Positions 40,912-50,955 of a stretch of 64,000 nt of DNA are shown one piece after another (positions within the stretch are counted from its first letter, which is position 1; the number at the start of each line of letters is the position of its first letter). Source of the stretch: an uncultured Polaribacter sp. (lineage in GTDB: Bacteria; Bacteroidota; Bacteroidia; Flavobacteriales; Flavobacteriaceae); assembly GCA_905480405.1 (NCBI GenBank), contig CAJQQH010000043.1, positions 1-64,000 of the forward strand. The letters run 5' to 3'. The notes under the pieces were generated by a model. It had not been told where the DNA came from. It saw only the letters and a list, made by a program, of their open reading frames with translations, and searched no databases. The position numbers were made by a program, and so were the translations under genes.

Positions 40912-41742
40912 TTGGAAGATTCTAATAAAAATACTGGCTGGAAACATCGCCTTCATGAAATTATTTATGAAGCAGATACTAGTGAAGGAAAACTTTTTGA
41001 TGTTATATTATTAGTAGCTATTATTGCTAGTATTATTCTTGTTATGCTAGAAAGTGTAGAGAGTTTTGATGCTAAATATCATAATTTTCTAAATATTTCT
41101 GAATGGATAATAACCATCCTTTTTTCTATCGAGTACATTACAAGAATAATTACTATAAAAAAACCTTTTAAATATATTTTTAGTTTTTTTGGTATCATAG
41201 ATTTACTTTCTACCATACCAAAATACTTATCTTTTATAATAGTAGGTTCGCATAGTTTAGCTGCTTTAAGAGCTTTAAGGTTATTAAGAGTTTTTAGAAT
41301 TTTAAAGTTAGCTAGATATATTGGTGCCTCTAATAAGTTATTAGTTGCATTAAGAGCTAGTAGAGCTAAAATTTTAGTCTTTCTTTTTTTTGTAATAATC
41401 TTATCTGTTATTCTAGGTACAGTTATGTACATGGTAGAAGGTGAAGAAAACGGATTTACAAGTATACCTAGAAGTGTTTATTGGGCAATTGTTACTTTAA
41501 CTACTGTTGGTTATGGTGATATTGCACCACACACACCATTAGGTCAATTTATTGCAAGTATTATTATGATTTTGGGTTATGGTATAATTGCAATACCAAC
41601 AGGAATTGTTACTTCTGAAATGACAAAATCTGAAAAAAATAGTATAGAAACAAACACACAATCTTGCCCAAGTTGTTTAAAAAATAACCATAAAGAAAAC
41701 GCTGATTTTTGTTATAATTGTGGCACTCAGTTAAATCCATGA
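40912..41742 (+). CDS. Voltage-gated potassium channel-like ion transporter with C-terminal zinc ribbon (TTG start)
   Basis: S4-like ALRALRLLRVFRILKLARYI; selectivity filter TLTTVGYGD; C-terminal CPSCLKNNHKENADFCYNCG. Confidence 0.9.
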   Translation: MEDSNKNTGWKHRLHEIIYEADTSEGKLFDVILLVAIIASIILVMLESVESFDAKYHNFLNISEWIITILFSIEYITRIITIKKPFKYIFSFFGIIDLLSTIPKYLSFIIVGSHSLAALRALRLLRVFRILKLARYIGASNKLLVALRASRAKILVFLFFVIILSVILGTVMYMVEGEENGFTSIPRSVYWAIVTLTTVGYGDIAPHTPLGQFIASIIMILGYGIIAIPTGIVTSEMTKSEKNSIETNTQSCPSCLKNNHKENADFCYNCGTQLNP

Positions 41743-42662
41743 TAAAAAACACTAAAAACACTTTAATTACCATTGTTGGACCAACTGCAATAGGTAAAAC
41801 AGCATTAAGTATCTTGTTAGCAAATCATTTTAAAAGTGATATTATTTCTTGTGATTCTAGACAATTTTACAAAGAAATGACCATTGGAACTGCAGTTCCT
41901 GAAAAAGAAGAATTAGCTGCTGCAAAACATCACTTTATACAAAACAGAAGTATTTTTGAAGATTATAATGTAGGTTCTTTTGAAAGAGATACTCTTAAAA
42001 AATTAGATAATCTGTTTACAGAAAATCCGATTCAAATTATGGTTGGTGGTAGTGGCTTATATGTAGATGCTGTGCTTAATGGTTTAGACTATTTCCCAGA
42101 AGTTGACCCCAAAATTAGAGAAAAACTTACTGCAGAATTAAACGAAAAAGGTATTGAAATTTTACAAGAAAAATTAAAAGAACTAGATATTGAAACTTAT
42201 AATACGATTGCTTTAGACAATCCGCACAGAATTATGAGAGCTTTAGAAGTTTGTATTGGATCTAATACACCCTACTCTACCTTTAAAAACAAACCAAAAG
42301 CTCCTAGAAACTTTAATGTTATTAAAATTGGTTTAAATGCCGATAGAGAAATAATTTACAATAGAATAAACCAAAGAGTAGATATAATGCTTGAAAATGG
42401 TTTATTAGAAGAGGCAAAAAACCTTTACGTTAATAAAAATTTAAATGCCTTACAAACCGTTGGTTACAGAGAGTTATTTTCCTTTTTTGATGGCAATTTT
42501 ACTAAAGAATTTGCTATTTCTGAAATTAAAAAGAATACAAGACGTTTTGCAAAAAGACAATTAACTTGGTTTAGAAAAGATGAAAGCACATTATGGTTTG
42601 ATTATCAAACTAATAAGAATAAAATTATAGCTAATATTTATGAAAAAATTAATACTTTTTAA
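41739..42662 (+). CDS. miaA: tRNA dimethylallyltransferase
   Basis: TIVGPTAIGKTALSILLA; SCDSRQFYKEMTIGTAVP; VGGSGLYVDAVLNGLD; ATGA overlap with the channel gene. Confidence 0.95.
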   Translation: MIKNTKNTLITIVGPTAIGKTALSILLANHFKSDIISCDSRQFYKEMTIGTAVPEKEELAAAKHHFIQNRSIFEDYNVGSFERDTLKKLDNLFTENPIQIMVGGSGLYVDAVLNGLDYFPEVDPKIREKLTAELNEKGIEILQEKLKELDIETYNTIALDNPHRIMRALEVCIGSNTPYSTFKNKPKAPRNFNVIKIGLNADREIIYNRINQRVDIMLENGLLEEAKNLYVNKNLNALQTVGYRELFSFFDGNFTKEFAISEIKKNTRRFAKRQLTWFRKDESTLWFDYQTNKNKIIANIYEKINTF

Positions 42663-42722
42663 TTGCTCTAAATTTTTGTAATTCATTAGCTTTTATATCT
42701 TTGCCTTTCTAAAATAACAAAC

Positions 42723-43241
42723 ATGAAATCAAAAATTACAATTCTTTTTATAATCTTTATTAGTACAATTTCTTTAGCGCAAACAAAAGTTGGTACTATT
42801 AATAGTGATTATCTTATAGCTTTAATGCCAGAGAATAAAATAGTGGCAGAAAGATCGCAAGCTTATGGTGCTAAATTAGATTCACTTTTTTCTATAAAAT
42901 TAAACGAATATGATTCTAAATTAAAAAATTATCAAGAAAAACAAAAAGAATTAACCGAAGAAAATAGAAATGTTTTAATTGCTGAATTAACTAAACTAGA
43001 TTCAGATGTAAAACGTTACCAACAAAACGGTAATAAATTAATGGAATTAAAGCAAGACGAATTAATGCGTCCTTTATATAAGAAACTAATGGGGGTAATT
43101 AATCAAATTGCAAAACAAGATGGTTATACACAAATATTAAAAACTTCTGGAAATCAATTTGTTTTTATTGATGAAAATTTTGACATTACTAAACAAGTAA
43201 TGCAAAAACTAGGATTAAAAGCTCCAGAAGTAAAAAAATAA
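42723..43241 (+). CDS. OmpH/Skp family outer membrane chaperone
   Basis: Signal peptide; KVGTINSDYLIALMPE; coiled-coil middle; VMQKLGLKAP C-terminus. Confidence 0.85.
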   Translation: MKSKITILFIIFISTISLAQTKVGTINSDYLIALMPENKIVAERSQAYGAKLDSLFSIKLNEYDSKLKNYQEKQKELTEENRNVLIAELTKLDSDVKRYQQNGNKLMELKQDELMRPLYKKLMGVINQIAKQDGYTQILKTSGNQFVFIDENFDITKQVMQKLGLKAPEVKK

Positions 43242-43261
43242 ATACGACCAATTTTATCATA

Positions 43262-43295
43262 AAAAAAGACCTCGCTAAATGCGAGGTCTTCTTTA
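43262..43295. terminator. Terminator hairpin
   Basis: AAGACCTCGCTAAATGCGAGGTCTT. Confidence 0.8.
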
Positions 43296-43332
43296 TTAAA
43301 TGATATCTATTTTTATAAATAAGTAATACAAT

Positions 43333-43557
43333 TTATTCTAAATCTTTCATTTCTGCATCGTAAAACTCACCAGCTTTATCCATTAAAACCGCTAATTCAG
43401 TTGCAATATCTTCTTCACTTTCTCCTGTTAAATCTTCAAACCATTCTATTTCATCATCTTTTAAATTGATGATAAAACGCGGAAATTCTGTATGCAATAC
43501 AAAAATATCTTCTGGGTAATTGCTATTATCTGCTAGTAAAAATTTAGGTAATTCCAT
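43333..43557 (-). CDS. Small acidic hypothetical protein
   Basis: 74-aa ORF MELPKFLLADNSNYPEDIFVLHTEFPRFIIN. Confidence 0.65.
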   Translation of the reverse strand: MELPKFLLADNSNYPEDIFVLHTEFPRFIINLKDDEIEWFEDLTGESEEDIATELAVLMDKAGEFYDAEMKDLE

Positions 43558-43656
43558 TTTGTTTGTTTTTTATTTGTTACAAATTCACAAATATTATTTT
43601 TATGAAATTGAGATTTATGTTTTTTATTAAAAAGCTAAAATTACTTATAATAATAT

Positions 43657-45057
43657 TTAATTGATTAATTCTGGACTATTATCTTCTTTATCTTGTATCA
43701 ATTTTAAAGTTAACGAATTAAATCTGATAAATAATAAGATTGATGCTGTTGTTAAACCTGCTAACAGACCTAACCAAATACCAAAACTACCATACATATC
43801 TTCTTTTCCTAAAAAATAAGAAACAGGAAAACCAACAACCCAATAAGAAATAAAGGTTAATATTGTTGGTATTTTAACATCTTGCAAACCTCGTAATGCA
43901 CCTAGCACAACAACTTGAATGCTATCTGATATTTGAAAAAATGCAGCGGCAATTAGTAATTTTGAAGCAATAGAAAGTACTTCCATATTATCTACATAAT
44001 TAACTTTATCACTTAGATCTACATAAATGGTTGGCATTACTTTATGAAAAATAAAGAATAATATTGCGAAAATTACGGCTAAAATCAGTCCTAAAAAAAA
44101 GATTGAAAAAGCTATACGTCTTAATTCTTTAAAATTTTGTAATCCTTTTTGATTTCCTACTCTAATCATAGAAGCAACACTTAAACCCATTGCAACCATA
44201 AATGTCATAGAAGATAAATTTAAAGCTATTTGATTTGCCGCTTGCGGATTTTTACCCAGCAAACCACTCAACCAAATTGCAGAAGTAAAAATAGCTACTT
44301 CAAAAAACATTTGCATTGCGCTTAATGAACCAATATTAATTATTTTTTTTATCATTAAAATATCAAGTACAAAAAACTTTATATTTTTTACAATCTGTGC
44401 TGATCGCTTTTTATAACGTAATAAGACTGCTAAATAAATAACCATAATTACTCTAGAAATAAGCGTACCATATGCAGCTCCAACAATACCCATTTCAGGA
44501 AATCCAAATTTTCCAAAAATTAAAACATAGTTTAAAACTACATTTACAATATTAGCAATTAACGTAGCATACATTGGGTACTTAGTCATAGACATACCAT
44601 CACTAAATTGCTTTATTGCTTGAAAAATAACCAACGGAATTAAAGAAAAGGCAACTAAATCTAAATATGGTATTGCCAATGCCACAACTTCTTCTGGTTG
44701 TTGCATTAAGTACATTAATGGTTTAGAAAAAAACACCAATAGAAATAATAAAATTCCTAAAGTAGTGCATAAAAATAAACCATGTTTATAAGTAGACCTA
44801 GCTTTTTCTAAATTGTTAGATGAGTCTGCTTCTGCTATTAAGGGAGTTATTGCTGTAGAGAAACCAATACCGATAGACATTGCAATAAACATAAAACTAT
44901 TTCCCAAAGAAACAGCGGCTAATTCTGCTGTACCAATTTGCCCCACCATAATATTATCTACAAAAGAAACAAAAGTATGCCCTAACATACCTAACATTAC
45001 AGGTGCAGCAAGTTTCCAATTATATTTAAATTCAGAAGTGTATTGAGTAATGTTCAC
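43657..45057 (-). CDS. MATE family efflux transporter
   Basis: APVMLGMLGHTFVSFVDNIMVGQIGTAELAAVSLGNS; 12 TM pattern. Confidence 0.93.
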   Translation of the reverse strand: MNITQYTSEFKYNWKLAAPVMLGMLGHTFVSFVDNIMVGQIGTAELAAVSLGNSFMFIAMSIGIGFSTAITPLIAEADSSNNLEKARSTYKHGLFLCTTLGILLFLLVFFSKPLMYLMQQPEEVVALAIPYLDLVAFSLIPLVIFQAIKQFSDGMSMTKYPMYATLIANIVNVVLNYVLIFGKFGFPEMGIVGAAYGTLISRVIMVIYLAVLLRYKKRSAQIVKNIKFFVLDILMIKKIINIGSLSAMQMFFEVAIFTSAIWLSGLLGKNPQAANQIALNLSSMTFMVAMGLSVASMIRVGNQKGLQNFKELRRIAFSIFFLGLILAVIFAILFFIFHKVMPTIYVDLSDKVNYVDNMEVLSIASKLLIAAAFFQISDSIQVVVLGALRGLQDVKIPTILTFISYWVVGFPVSYFLGKEDMYGSFGIWLGLLAGLTTASILLFIRFNSLTLKLIQDKEDNSPELIN

Positions 45058-45366
45058 TATATGTTTGAGTTTTCTGGAAGCAAAAATACAAATTTGAGAA
45101 CCTAATAATTATTATTTTCATTATAAAAAGCAAGTAAATTTCATTTATCAATAAATACTAAAAACCTTTTGATTCCTTAAATAAGAAAATCTTACTTATA
45201 ACTTTTTTAAAATCTTTTTTACTTATTAAGAAATATTAGATCTAAGTGAAATAAATAGAGCTATAGCTTGTAATTATTTTGTTAACAATCAATCTTAAAA
45301 ACTACTTATTTATATAAAAAGTTTTTCTTTTTTGTCTTATTTTTGATAAATTAAAAAAATATAAAA

Positions 45367-45864
45367 ATGGCAGAAATTACATTAAAAGGAAATGCAATTA
45401 ATACAATTGGAAACTTACCTAATATAGGAGATAAAGCAATAGATTTTAAACTTACAGCTGTAGACTTGTCTCAAAAAAGTTTATCAGATTTTTCTGGTAA
45501 AAAAATTATTTTAAACATTTTTCCTAGTGTAGATACTGGTACTTGTGCAACATCTGTTAGAGAGTTTAATAAAAAAGCGTCTGAATTAGAAAATACAGTA
45601 GTTTTATGTGTTTCTAAAGATTTACCTTTTGCTCAAGCTCGTTTTTGTGGTGCAGAAGGAATTGAAAATGTTGTTATGCTTTCTGATTTTGCAACTGGTA
45701 AATTCGGACAAGATTATCAATTAGAAATTGCAAACGGACCACTTGCCCACTTACATTCTAGAGCAATTGTTATAATTGATGAAAACGGATCTGTTGTTTA
45801 TACTGAGCAAGTGTCTGAAATAGTAGATGAACCAAGTTATGAAACTGCATTAAAAGCAATATAA
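45367..45864 (+). CDS. tpx: Thiol peroxidase
   Basis: ILNIFPSVDTGTCATSVREFNKKA; DLPFAQARFCGAEGIENV. Confidence 0.96.
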   Translation: MAEITLKGNAINTIGNLPNIGDKAIDFKLTAVDLSQKSLSDFSGKKIILNIFPSVDTGTCATSVREFNKKASELENTVVLCVSKDLPFAQARFCGAEGIENVVMLSDFATGKFGQDYQLEIANGPLAHLHSRAIVIIDENGSVVYTEQVSEIVDEPSYETALKAI

Positions 45865-45865
45865 C

Positions 45866-46246
45866 ATGAAGAATCCTAAAGATGGTTTTTTAAAAGGAAG
45901 AGTTAAAAGCGTAAAATTTGCATTAAAAGGTATGTGGATTTTAATAACTACAGAAGATAGTATTAAAGCGCAGTTATTTTTTGCTTTTATTGCCACAATT
46001 TTAGGATTTTATTTTAATATTTCTGGAACAGAATGGGCTATTCAGGTATTAGCAATTGGGTTAGTTTTGGTCGCAGAAGCTGCAAATACAGCTATTGAAG
46101 AAGTAGCAGATTTTATTCACCCAGAGTATCATGAAAAAATTGGACTAATTAAAGATATAGCAGCTGGTGCACCTAGTTTTGCTGCTTTTATATCTTTAAT
46201 TATTGTAGGTATTATCTATGTTCCTAAAATTATGTTATTGTTTTAA
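45866..46246 (+). CDS. dgkA: Diacylglycerol kinase family protein
   Basis: ALKGMWILITTEDSIKAQ; LVLVAEAANTAIEEVADFI; IKDIAAGAPSFAA. Confidence 0.9.
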   Translation: MKNPKDGFLKGRVKSVKFALKGMWILITTEDSIKAQLFFAFIATILGFYFNISGTEWAIQVLAIGLVLVAEAANTAIEEVADFIHPEYHEKIGLIKDIAAGAPSFAAFISLIIVGIIYVPKIMLLF

Positions 46247-46285
46247 CTGATATAATTTCACATCACTAAAGTATTTTTAAGTTTA

Positions 46286-48763
46286 ATGGCAAAGAAAACA
46301 ATTATCAAAAAAGCAGCAGTTAAAAATGAAGATAAAACAAGTATTTTGTCTTTATTAAAGACTAGACAAGCTAAAACTATATTTGCAACATTTTTAATGT
46401 TGTTTTCTGTGTTTTTATGCATTGCTTTTATTTCGTTTTTCTTTAATTGGCAAGAAGATCAAAGTACACTTAATTATTTAACCGATAAAACAGTAAAAAG
46501 TAAAAATCTTTTAGGTAAAATTGGAGCAAATATTAGTCACTTCTTTATATACCAAGGTTTTGGTTTAGCTGCATTTATTATTTCTATTCAAGTTTTTTTA
46601 ACTGGGTTTTACATTTTAATACAAAAGAAGTTTTCAAAAATTATTCTTTCTTGGAATTGGGGATTAATAATAATGTTATGGGTTTCTGTTGTTTTTGGAT
46701 TTCTACAAAAAGAGTATGCTCTTTTATCTGGTATAATCGGTTTTGAAATAAATAACTATTTACAAACATTTATAGGTAAAACAGGTTTAACAATCGTTTT
46801 AATTTTCTTACTTATTACCTATTTAGTTATACGTTATAAAGTAACTTTTGACGCTTTCATTGAAAAAATGAAACAAAAAAGACTAGTGAGAGAAGCGCGT
46901 AGAAAAGAGTTAGAAAACGATGAATTGTTAAATGAAACTGCTGTAGAAAATGTAGAAATTAAAGAAAAAGAAGAAGCAGTTTCCGAAACGATTAATTTAG
47001 ACAAAAAAGTAAAATCTGCAGTAGAATTATCTTTAGAGAATTTACAACCTACTATTTCTAAACATTCTAATGTTACAGATAAAAAAGAAGAAATTTCTTT
47101 AGAAATAACACAAGAACCCAAACCAGAATTAAAGGTTGAACAACCAATGGAAGTTACCGTTAATGCTCCTGAAGAAGTAGAAATTGACGTTGAAGAAATT
47201 GAAGAAGAAGAACATTCTAAAGAAAACTTATCAGATAAAATTTTGAAAGATTTTGGAGAGTTCGATCCTACTTTAGAGTTATCAAACTTTAAATTTCCTA
47301 CTTTTAACTTATTAAAACAATATAACGAAAGTATTTCTATTGATCCTGAAGAATTAGAAGCTAATAAGAATAGAATTGTAGAAACCCTTAAGAATTATAA
47401 AATTGGTATTGCAGAGATTAAAGCAACGGTTGGTCCTACAATTACATTATATGAAATTGTACCAGAAGCTGGAATACGAATTTCTAAAATTAAAAACTTA
47501 GAAGACGATATTGCATTGTCATTATCTGCTTTAGGTATTAGAATTATTGCTCCAATACCAGGAAAAGGCACAATTGGTATAGAAGTACCAAACCAAAAAT
47601 CTACCATAGTTTCTATGCATTCTGTTATTTCATCTAAGAAATTTCAAGAATCTCAAATGGAATTACCTATTGCTTTAGGAAAAACAATTTCTAATGAAAC
47701 TTTTGTAGTAGATTTAGCAAAAATGCCTCACTTATTAATGGCAGGTGCAACAGGACAAGGAAAATCTGTTGGTTTAAATGCTGTTTTAACATCACTTTTA
47801 TACAAAAAACATCCTGCTGAAGTAAAATTTATTTTAGTAGATCCTAAAAAAGTAGAATTAACTTTATTTAATAAAATTGAACGTCATTATTTAGCAAAAT
47901 TACCAGATGTAGAAGAAGCAATTATTACCGATACAACCAAAGTTGTACATACCCTTAATTCGCTTTGTATAGAAATGGACAATCGCTACGATTTGTTAAA
48001 GGCTGCAATGGTTCGAAATATTAAAGAATACAACGCTAAGTTTAAAAAGCGTAAATTAAACCCTAATGAGGGTCATCAATTTTTACCTTACATTGTTTTG
48101 GTTATAGATGAATTTGCAGATTTAATTATGACTGCTGGTAAAGAAGTAGAAACTCCTATTGCACGTTTAGCTCAGTTAGCTAGAGCTATTGGAATTCACT
48201 TAATTGTAGCAACACAAAGACCTTCTGTAAATGTAATTACAGGTATTATTAAAGCCAATTTTCCTGCTAGAATAGCATTTAGAGTAACTTCTAAGATAGA
48301 TTCTAGAACTATTTTAGATGCTGGTGGCGCAGATCAATTAATTGGTCGCGGAGATTTACTATACACTGCTGGTAACAATCTAAACAGAATACAATGTGCT
48401 TTTGTAGATACGCCAGAAGTAGAAAAAATTACAGATTTTATTGGCTCTCAAAAAGCATATGCAGAAGCATATTTATTACCAGAATATGTAGATGATGAAA
48501 GTGGCACGAGTGTTGATATAGATATTGCAGATAGAGATAAACTCTTTAGAGATGCAGCAGAAATTATTGTTACAGCACAACAAGGTTCTGCTTCTTTATT
48601 ACAGCGTAAATTAAAATTAGGTTACAATAGAGCTGGTAGGTTAATAGATCAATTAGAAGCTGCAGGAATTGTTGGCGGCTTTGAAGGTAGTAAAGCTAGA
48701 CAAGTTTTAGTACCAGATTTTGTAGCTTTAGATCAGTTATTAGAAAACGAAAAGAACCTATAA
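46286..48763 (+). CDS. ftsK: DNA translocase FtsK
   Basis: N-terminal TMs; MPHLLMAGATGQGKSVGLNAVL; ARAIGIHLIVATQRPSVNVITG; C-terminal gamma domain. Confidence 0.95.
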   Translation: MAKKTIIKKAAVKNEDKTSILSLLKTRQAKTIFATFLMLFSVFLCIAFISFFFNWQEDQSTLNYLTDKTVKSKNLLGKIGANISHFFIYQGFGLAAFIISIQVFLTGFYILIQKKFSKIILSWNWGLIIMLWVSVVFGFLQKEYALLSGIIGFEINNYLQTFIGKTGLTIVLIFLLITYLVIRYKVTFDAFIEKMKQKRLVREARRKELENDELLNETAVENVEIKEKEEAVSETINLDKKVKSAVELSLENLQPTISKHSNVTDKKEEISLEITQEPKPELKVEQPMEVTVNAPEEVEIDVEEIEEEEHSKENLSDKILKDFGEFDPTLELSNFKFPTFNLLKQYNESISIDPEELEANKNRIVETLKNYKIGIAEIKATVGPTITLYEIVPEAGIRISKIKNLEDDIALSLSALGIRIIAPIPGKGTIGIEVPNQKSTIVSMHSVISSKKFQESQMELPIALGKTISNETFVVDLAKMPHLLMAGATGQGKSVGLNAVLTSLLYKKHPAEVKFILVDPKKVELTLFNKIERHYLAKLPDVEEAIITDTTKVVHTLNSLCIEMDNRYDLLKAAMVRNIKEYNAKFKKRKLNPNEGHQFLPYIVLVIDEFADLIMTAGKEVETPIARLAQLARAIGIHLIVATQRPSVNVITGIIKANFPARIAFRVTSKIDSRTILDAGGADQLIGRGDLLYTAGNNLNRIQCAFVDTPEVEKITDFIGSQKAYAEAYLLPEYVDDESGTSVDIDIADRDKLFRDAAEIIVTAQQGSASLLQRKLKLGYNRAGRLIDQLEAAGIVGGFEGSKARQVLVPDFVALDQLLENEKNL

Positions 48764-48800
48764 AATTTTAATAAAAATATAGGCGATAAGAATTAAAATT

Positions 48801-49457
48801 ATGAAGAAAATATCAATATTATTTTTAAGTTTATGTATATCAGCAATTACATATTCTCAAAATTCAAAAGAAGCAAAATCATTATTAGATGAAGTTTCTG
48901 TAAAAATGGGGGCTTATAAAAATATGACTATTGGTTTTAGTCAAACTTTAAGTAATGAAGATGCCGGAATTAAAGAAGGTGACGAACCACCAATTAGAGG
49001 AGAAATTAATTTACAAGGAGAAAAGTACAGCCTAAATTATTTAGGAAATAAATTTATATATGATGGTAAAAAACTCTACGTTATTAACAACGATGAGAAA
49101 GAAATTTCTATTACCGAAGGAGATTTAGAAGGTGATGATGGTTTTATTTATCCATCTAAATTATTAACTTTTTACAAAGAAGGTTACAATTTTGAAATGG
49201 GAAAATTAAAGAATATAAAGGGAAGAAAAATTCAATTTGTAACTTTAAACCCTATCGATAGTAATTCTGATATCATAAAAGTTGAATTAGGTATTGATGC
49301 TAAAACAAAACACATTTATAAGTTGATCCAAACAGGATCTAATACCTCTAAAACAACTTTTACAATCTCTAAATTTAAGAGTAACCAACCATTATCAGAA
49401 AACTTTTTTAAATTTGATAAACAAAAGTATTTAAGTCAGAATTTTACTATCGATTAA
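48801..49457 (+). CDS. LolA-like outer membrane lipoprotein carrier protein
   Basis: Signal peptide; AKSLLDEVSVKMGAYKNMTIGFSQTL; KLYVINNDEKEISI. Confidence 0.88.
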   Translation: MKKISILFLSLCISAITYSQNSKEAKSLLDEVSVKMGAYKNMTIGFSQTLSNEDAGIKEGDEPPIRGEINLQGEKYSLNYLGNKFIYDGKKLYVINNDEKEISITEGDLEGDDGFIYPSKLLTFYKEGYNFEMGKLKNIKGRKIQFVTLNPIDSNSDIIKVELGIDAKTKHIYKLIQTGSNTSKTTFTISKFKSNQPLSENFFKFDKQKYLSQNFTID

Positions 49458-49518
49458 ATCTTTCAATTAACAGAAAATTAGTAGCATCTTAATAATTAAG
49501 ATGCTATTTTTGCTTTTC

Positions 49519-50952
49519 ATGAAAATTTTAGATAAATACATCTTAAAAAGTTTTTTTAGACCATTTATTGCTACATTTCTTATTGTCCTTTTTGTATTAG
49601 TAATGCAAACATTATGGCAAGTTTTTGAAAGTATAGCAGGAAAAGGAATAAGCTTAATCTTTATACTAAAATTTTTATACTACACCACTTTAATGATTAT
49701 ACCACAAGCACTACCAATTGGTGTTTTGTTATCATCAATTATGGCTTTAGGAGATTTAGGCGAAAACTATGAATTTGCAGCCGCAAAATCTGCAGGAATT
49801 TCTTTACAACGTTTAATAAGACCAATAGGTATTTTAGCTATATTTTTAAGTATTCTTAACTTTCTATTCTTAAACAATGTATATCCTTATGCTGTTTATG
49901 AACAGATTAATTTAAAAAGAAACATTAAAAACAAACAGCCAGCAATGGCATTAATACCAGGTAGCTTTAATGCTGATTTACCAGGTTATCAAATAAAATT
50001 TGATGAAAAATACGGAGAAGATAAAAACCTGTTAAGAAATGTTTTAATTTACGATTTAACAAGCCAAAGAGGAAATCAAAAAGTAATAACTGCAGAAAGA
50101 GGAAAAATAGTTTCTGAAGAAGGAAGTAGATATATGACCTTTATTTTATATGATGGAAACTATTATGAAGAGCATGTAAAATCTGCTAAAACTACTGCTA
50201 AAAGAAAAAAAATGGGCGCCTCTAACGCTACTTTTAAAGAATATGAATTTAATATTGATGTTGGAGATGCTTCTATTGATACTACAATGAGCAAAGGATA
50301 CCCAATGATGTATCGATTAAAAGAAATAAAAGATACAATACCAAAACTAAAAAACAATTATTATGAGTCTTTAAGATTACGTTCTAAAAATATTTATATT
50401 AGTACAAAAGCCGAAGCTTTATATAAATACCCAGACTCTTTAAAAGCAAAAAATATTGATAGTATTACCTTAGATAATTTTAAATTAGCTGATAAAATTT
50501 CTATACTTAACTCTGCAATTAGTAAAACAGGAAGAGTTGTAAATACACTTAAAAACAACAACCTTAATATTAAATGGAGACGAAAAATGCTTAACTTCTA
50601 TGATACTGAATATTACAATAGAATAGCATTTTCATTATCTTGTATAATTCTCTTTTTTATTGGAGCACCATTAGGTTCAATCATTAGAAAGGGTGGCTTT
50701 GGTTTACCAATGATATTAGCAATTGCAATTTATGTTATGTATTTCTTTGCAAATACATTTGGTAAAAATTTAGCAGAAGAAAGTTCAATTACTGCTTTTC
50801 TAGGATCTTGGATTTCTGCAATAATTATGATTCCTATCGCAATTTTATTAACTAGAAGAGCTACAAAAGACAAAGGGTTATTTAATATCAATTCTTTTTT
50901 ACACCCAATTACCAATTTTTTCAAAAAAATAATACCTAAAAAAGGTACGTAA
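49519..50952 (+). CDS. LptF/LptG family permease
   Basis: MKILDKYILKSFFRPFIATFLIVLFVLVMQTLW; FFIGAPLGSIIRKGGFGLPMI. Confidence 0.92.
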   Translation: MKILDKYILKSFFRPFIATFLIVLFVLVMQTLWQVFESIAGKGISLIFILKFLYYTTLMIIPQALPIGVLLSSIMALGDLGENYEFAAAKSAGISLQRLIRPIGILAIFLSILNFLFLNNVYPYAVYEQINLKRNIKNKQPAMALIPGSFNADLPGYQIKFDEKYGEDKNLLRNVLIYDLTSQRGNQKVITAERGKIVSEEGSRYMTFILYDGNYYEEHVKSAKTTAKRKKMGASNATFKEYEFNIDVGDASIDTTMSKGYPMMYRLKEIKDTIPKLKNNYYESLRLRSKNIYISTKAEALYKYPDSLKAKNIDSITLDNFKLADKISILNSAISKTGRVVNTLKNNNLNIKWRRKMLNFYDTEYYNRIAFSLSCIILFFIGAPLGSIIRKGGFGLPMILAIAIYVMYFFANTFGKNLAEESSITAFLGSWISAIIMIPIAILLTRRATKDKGLFNINSFLHPITNFFKKIIPKKGT

Positions 50953-50955
50953 ATT

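Noticed and set aside
45058-45366. 300-bp AT-rich intergenic region before tpx
   Set aside because: No ORF, hairpin or repeat could be supported by eye.
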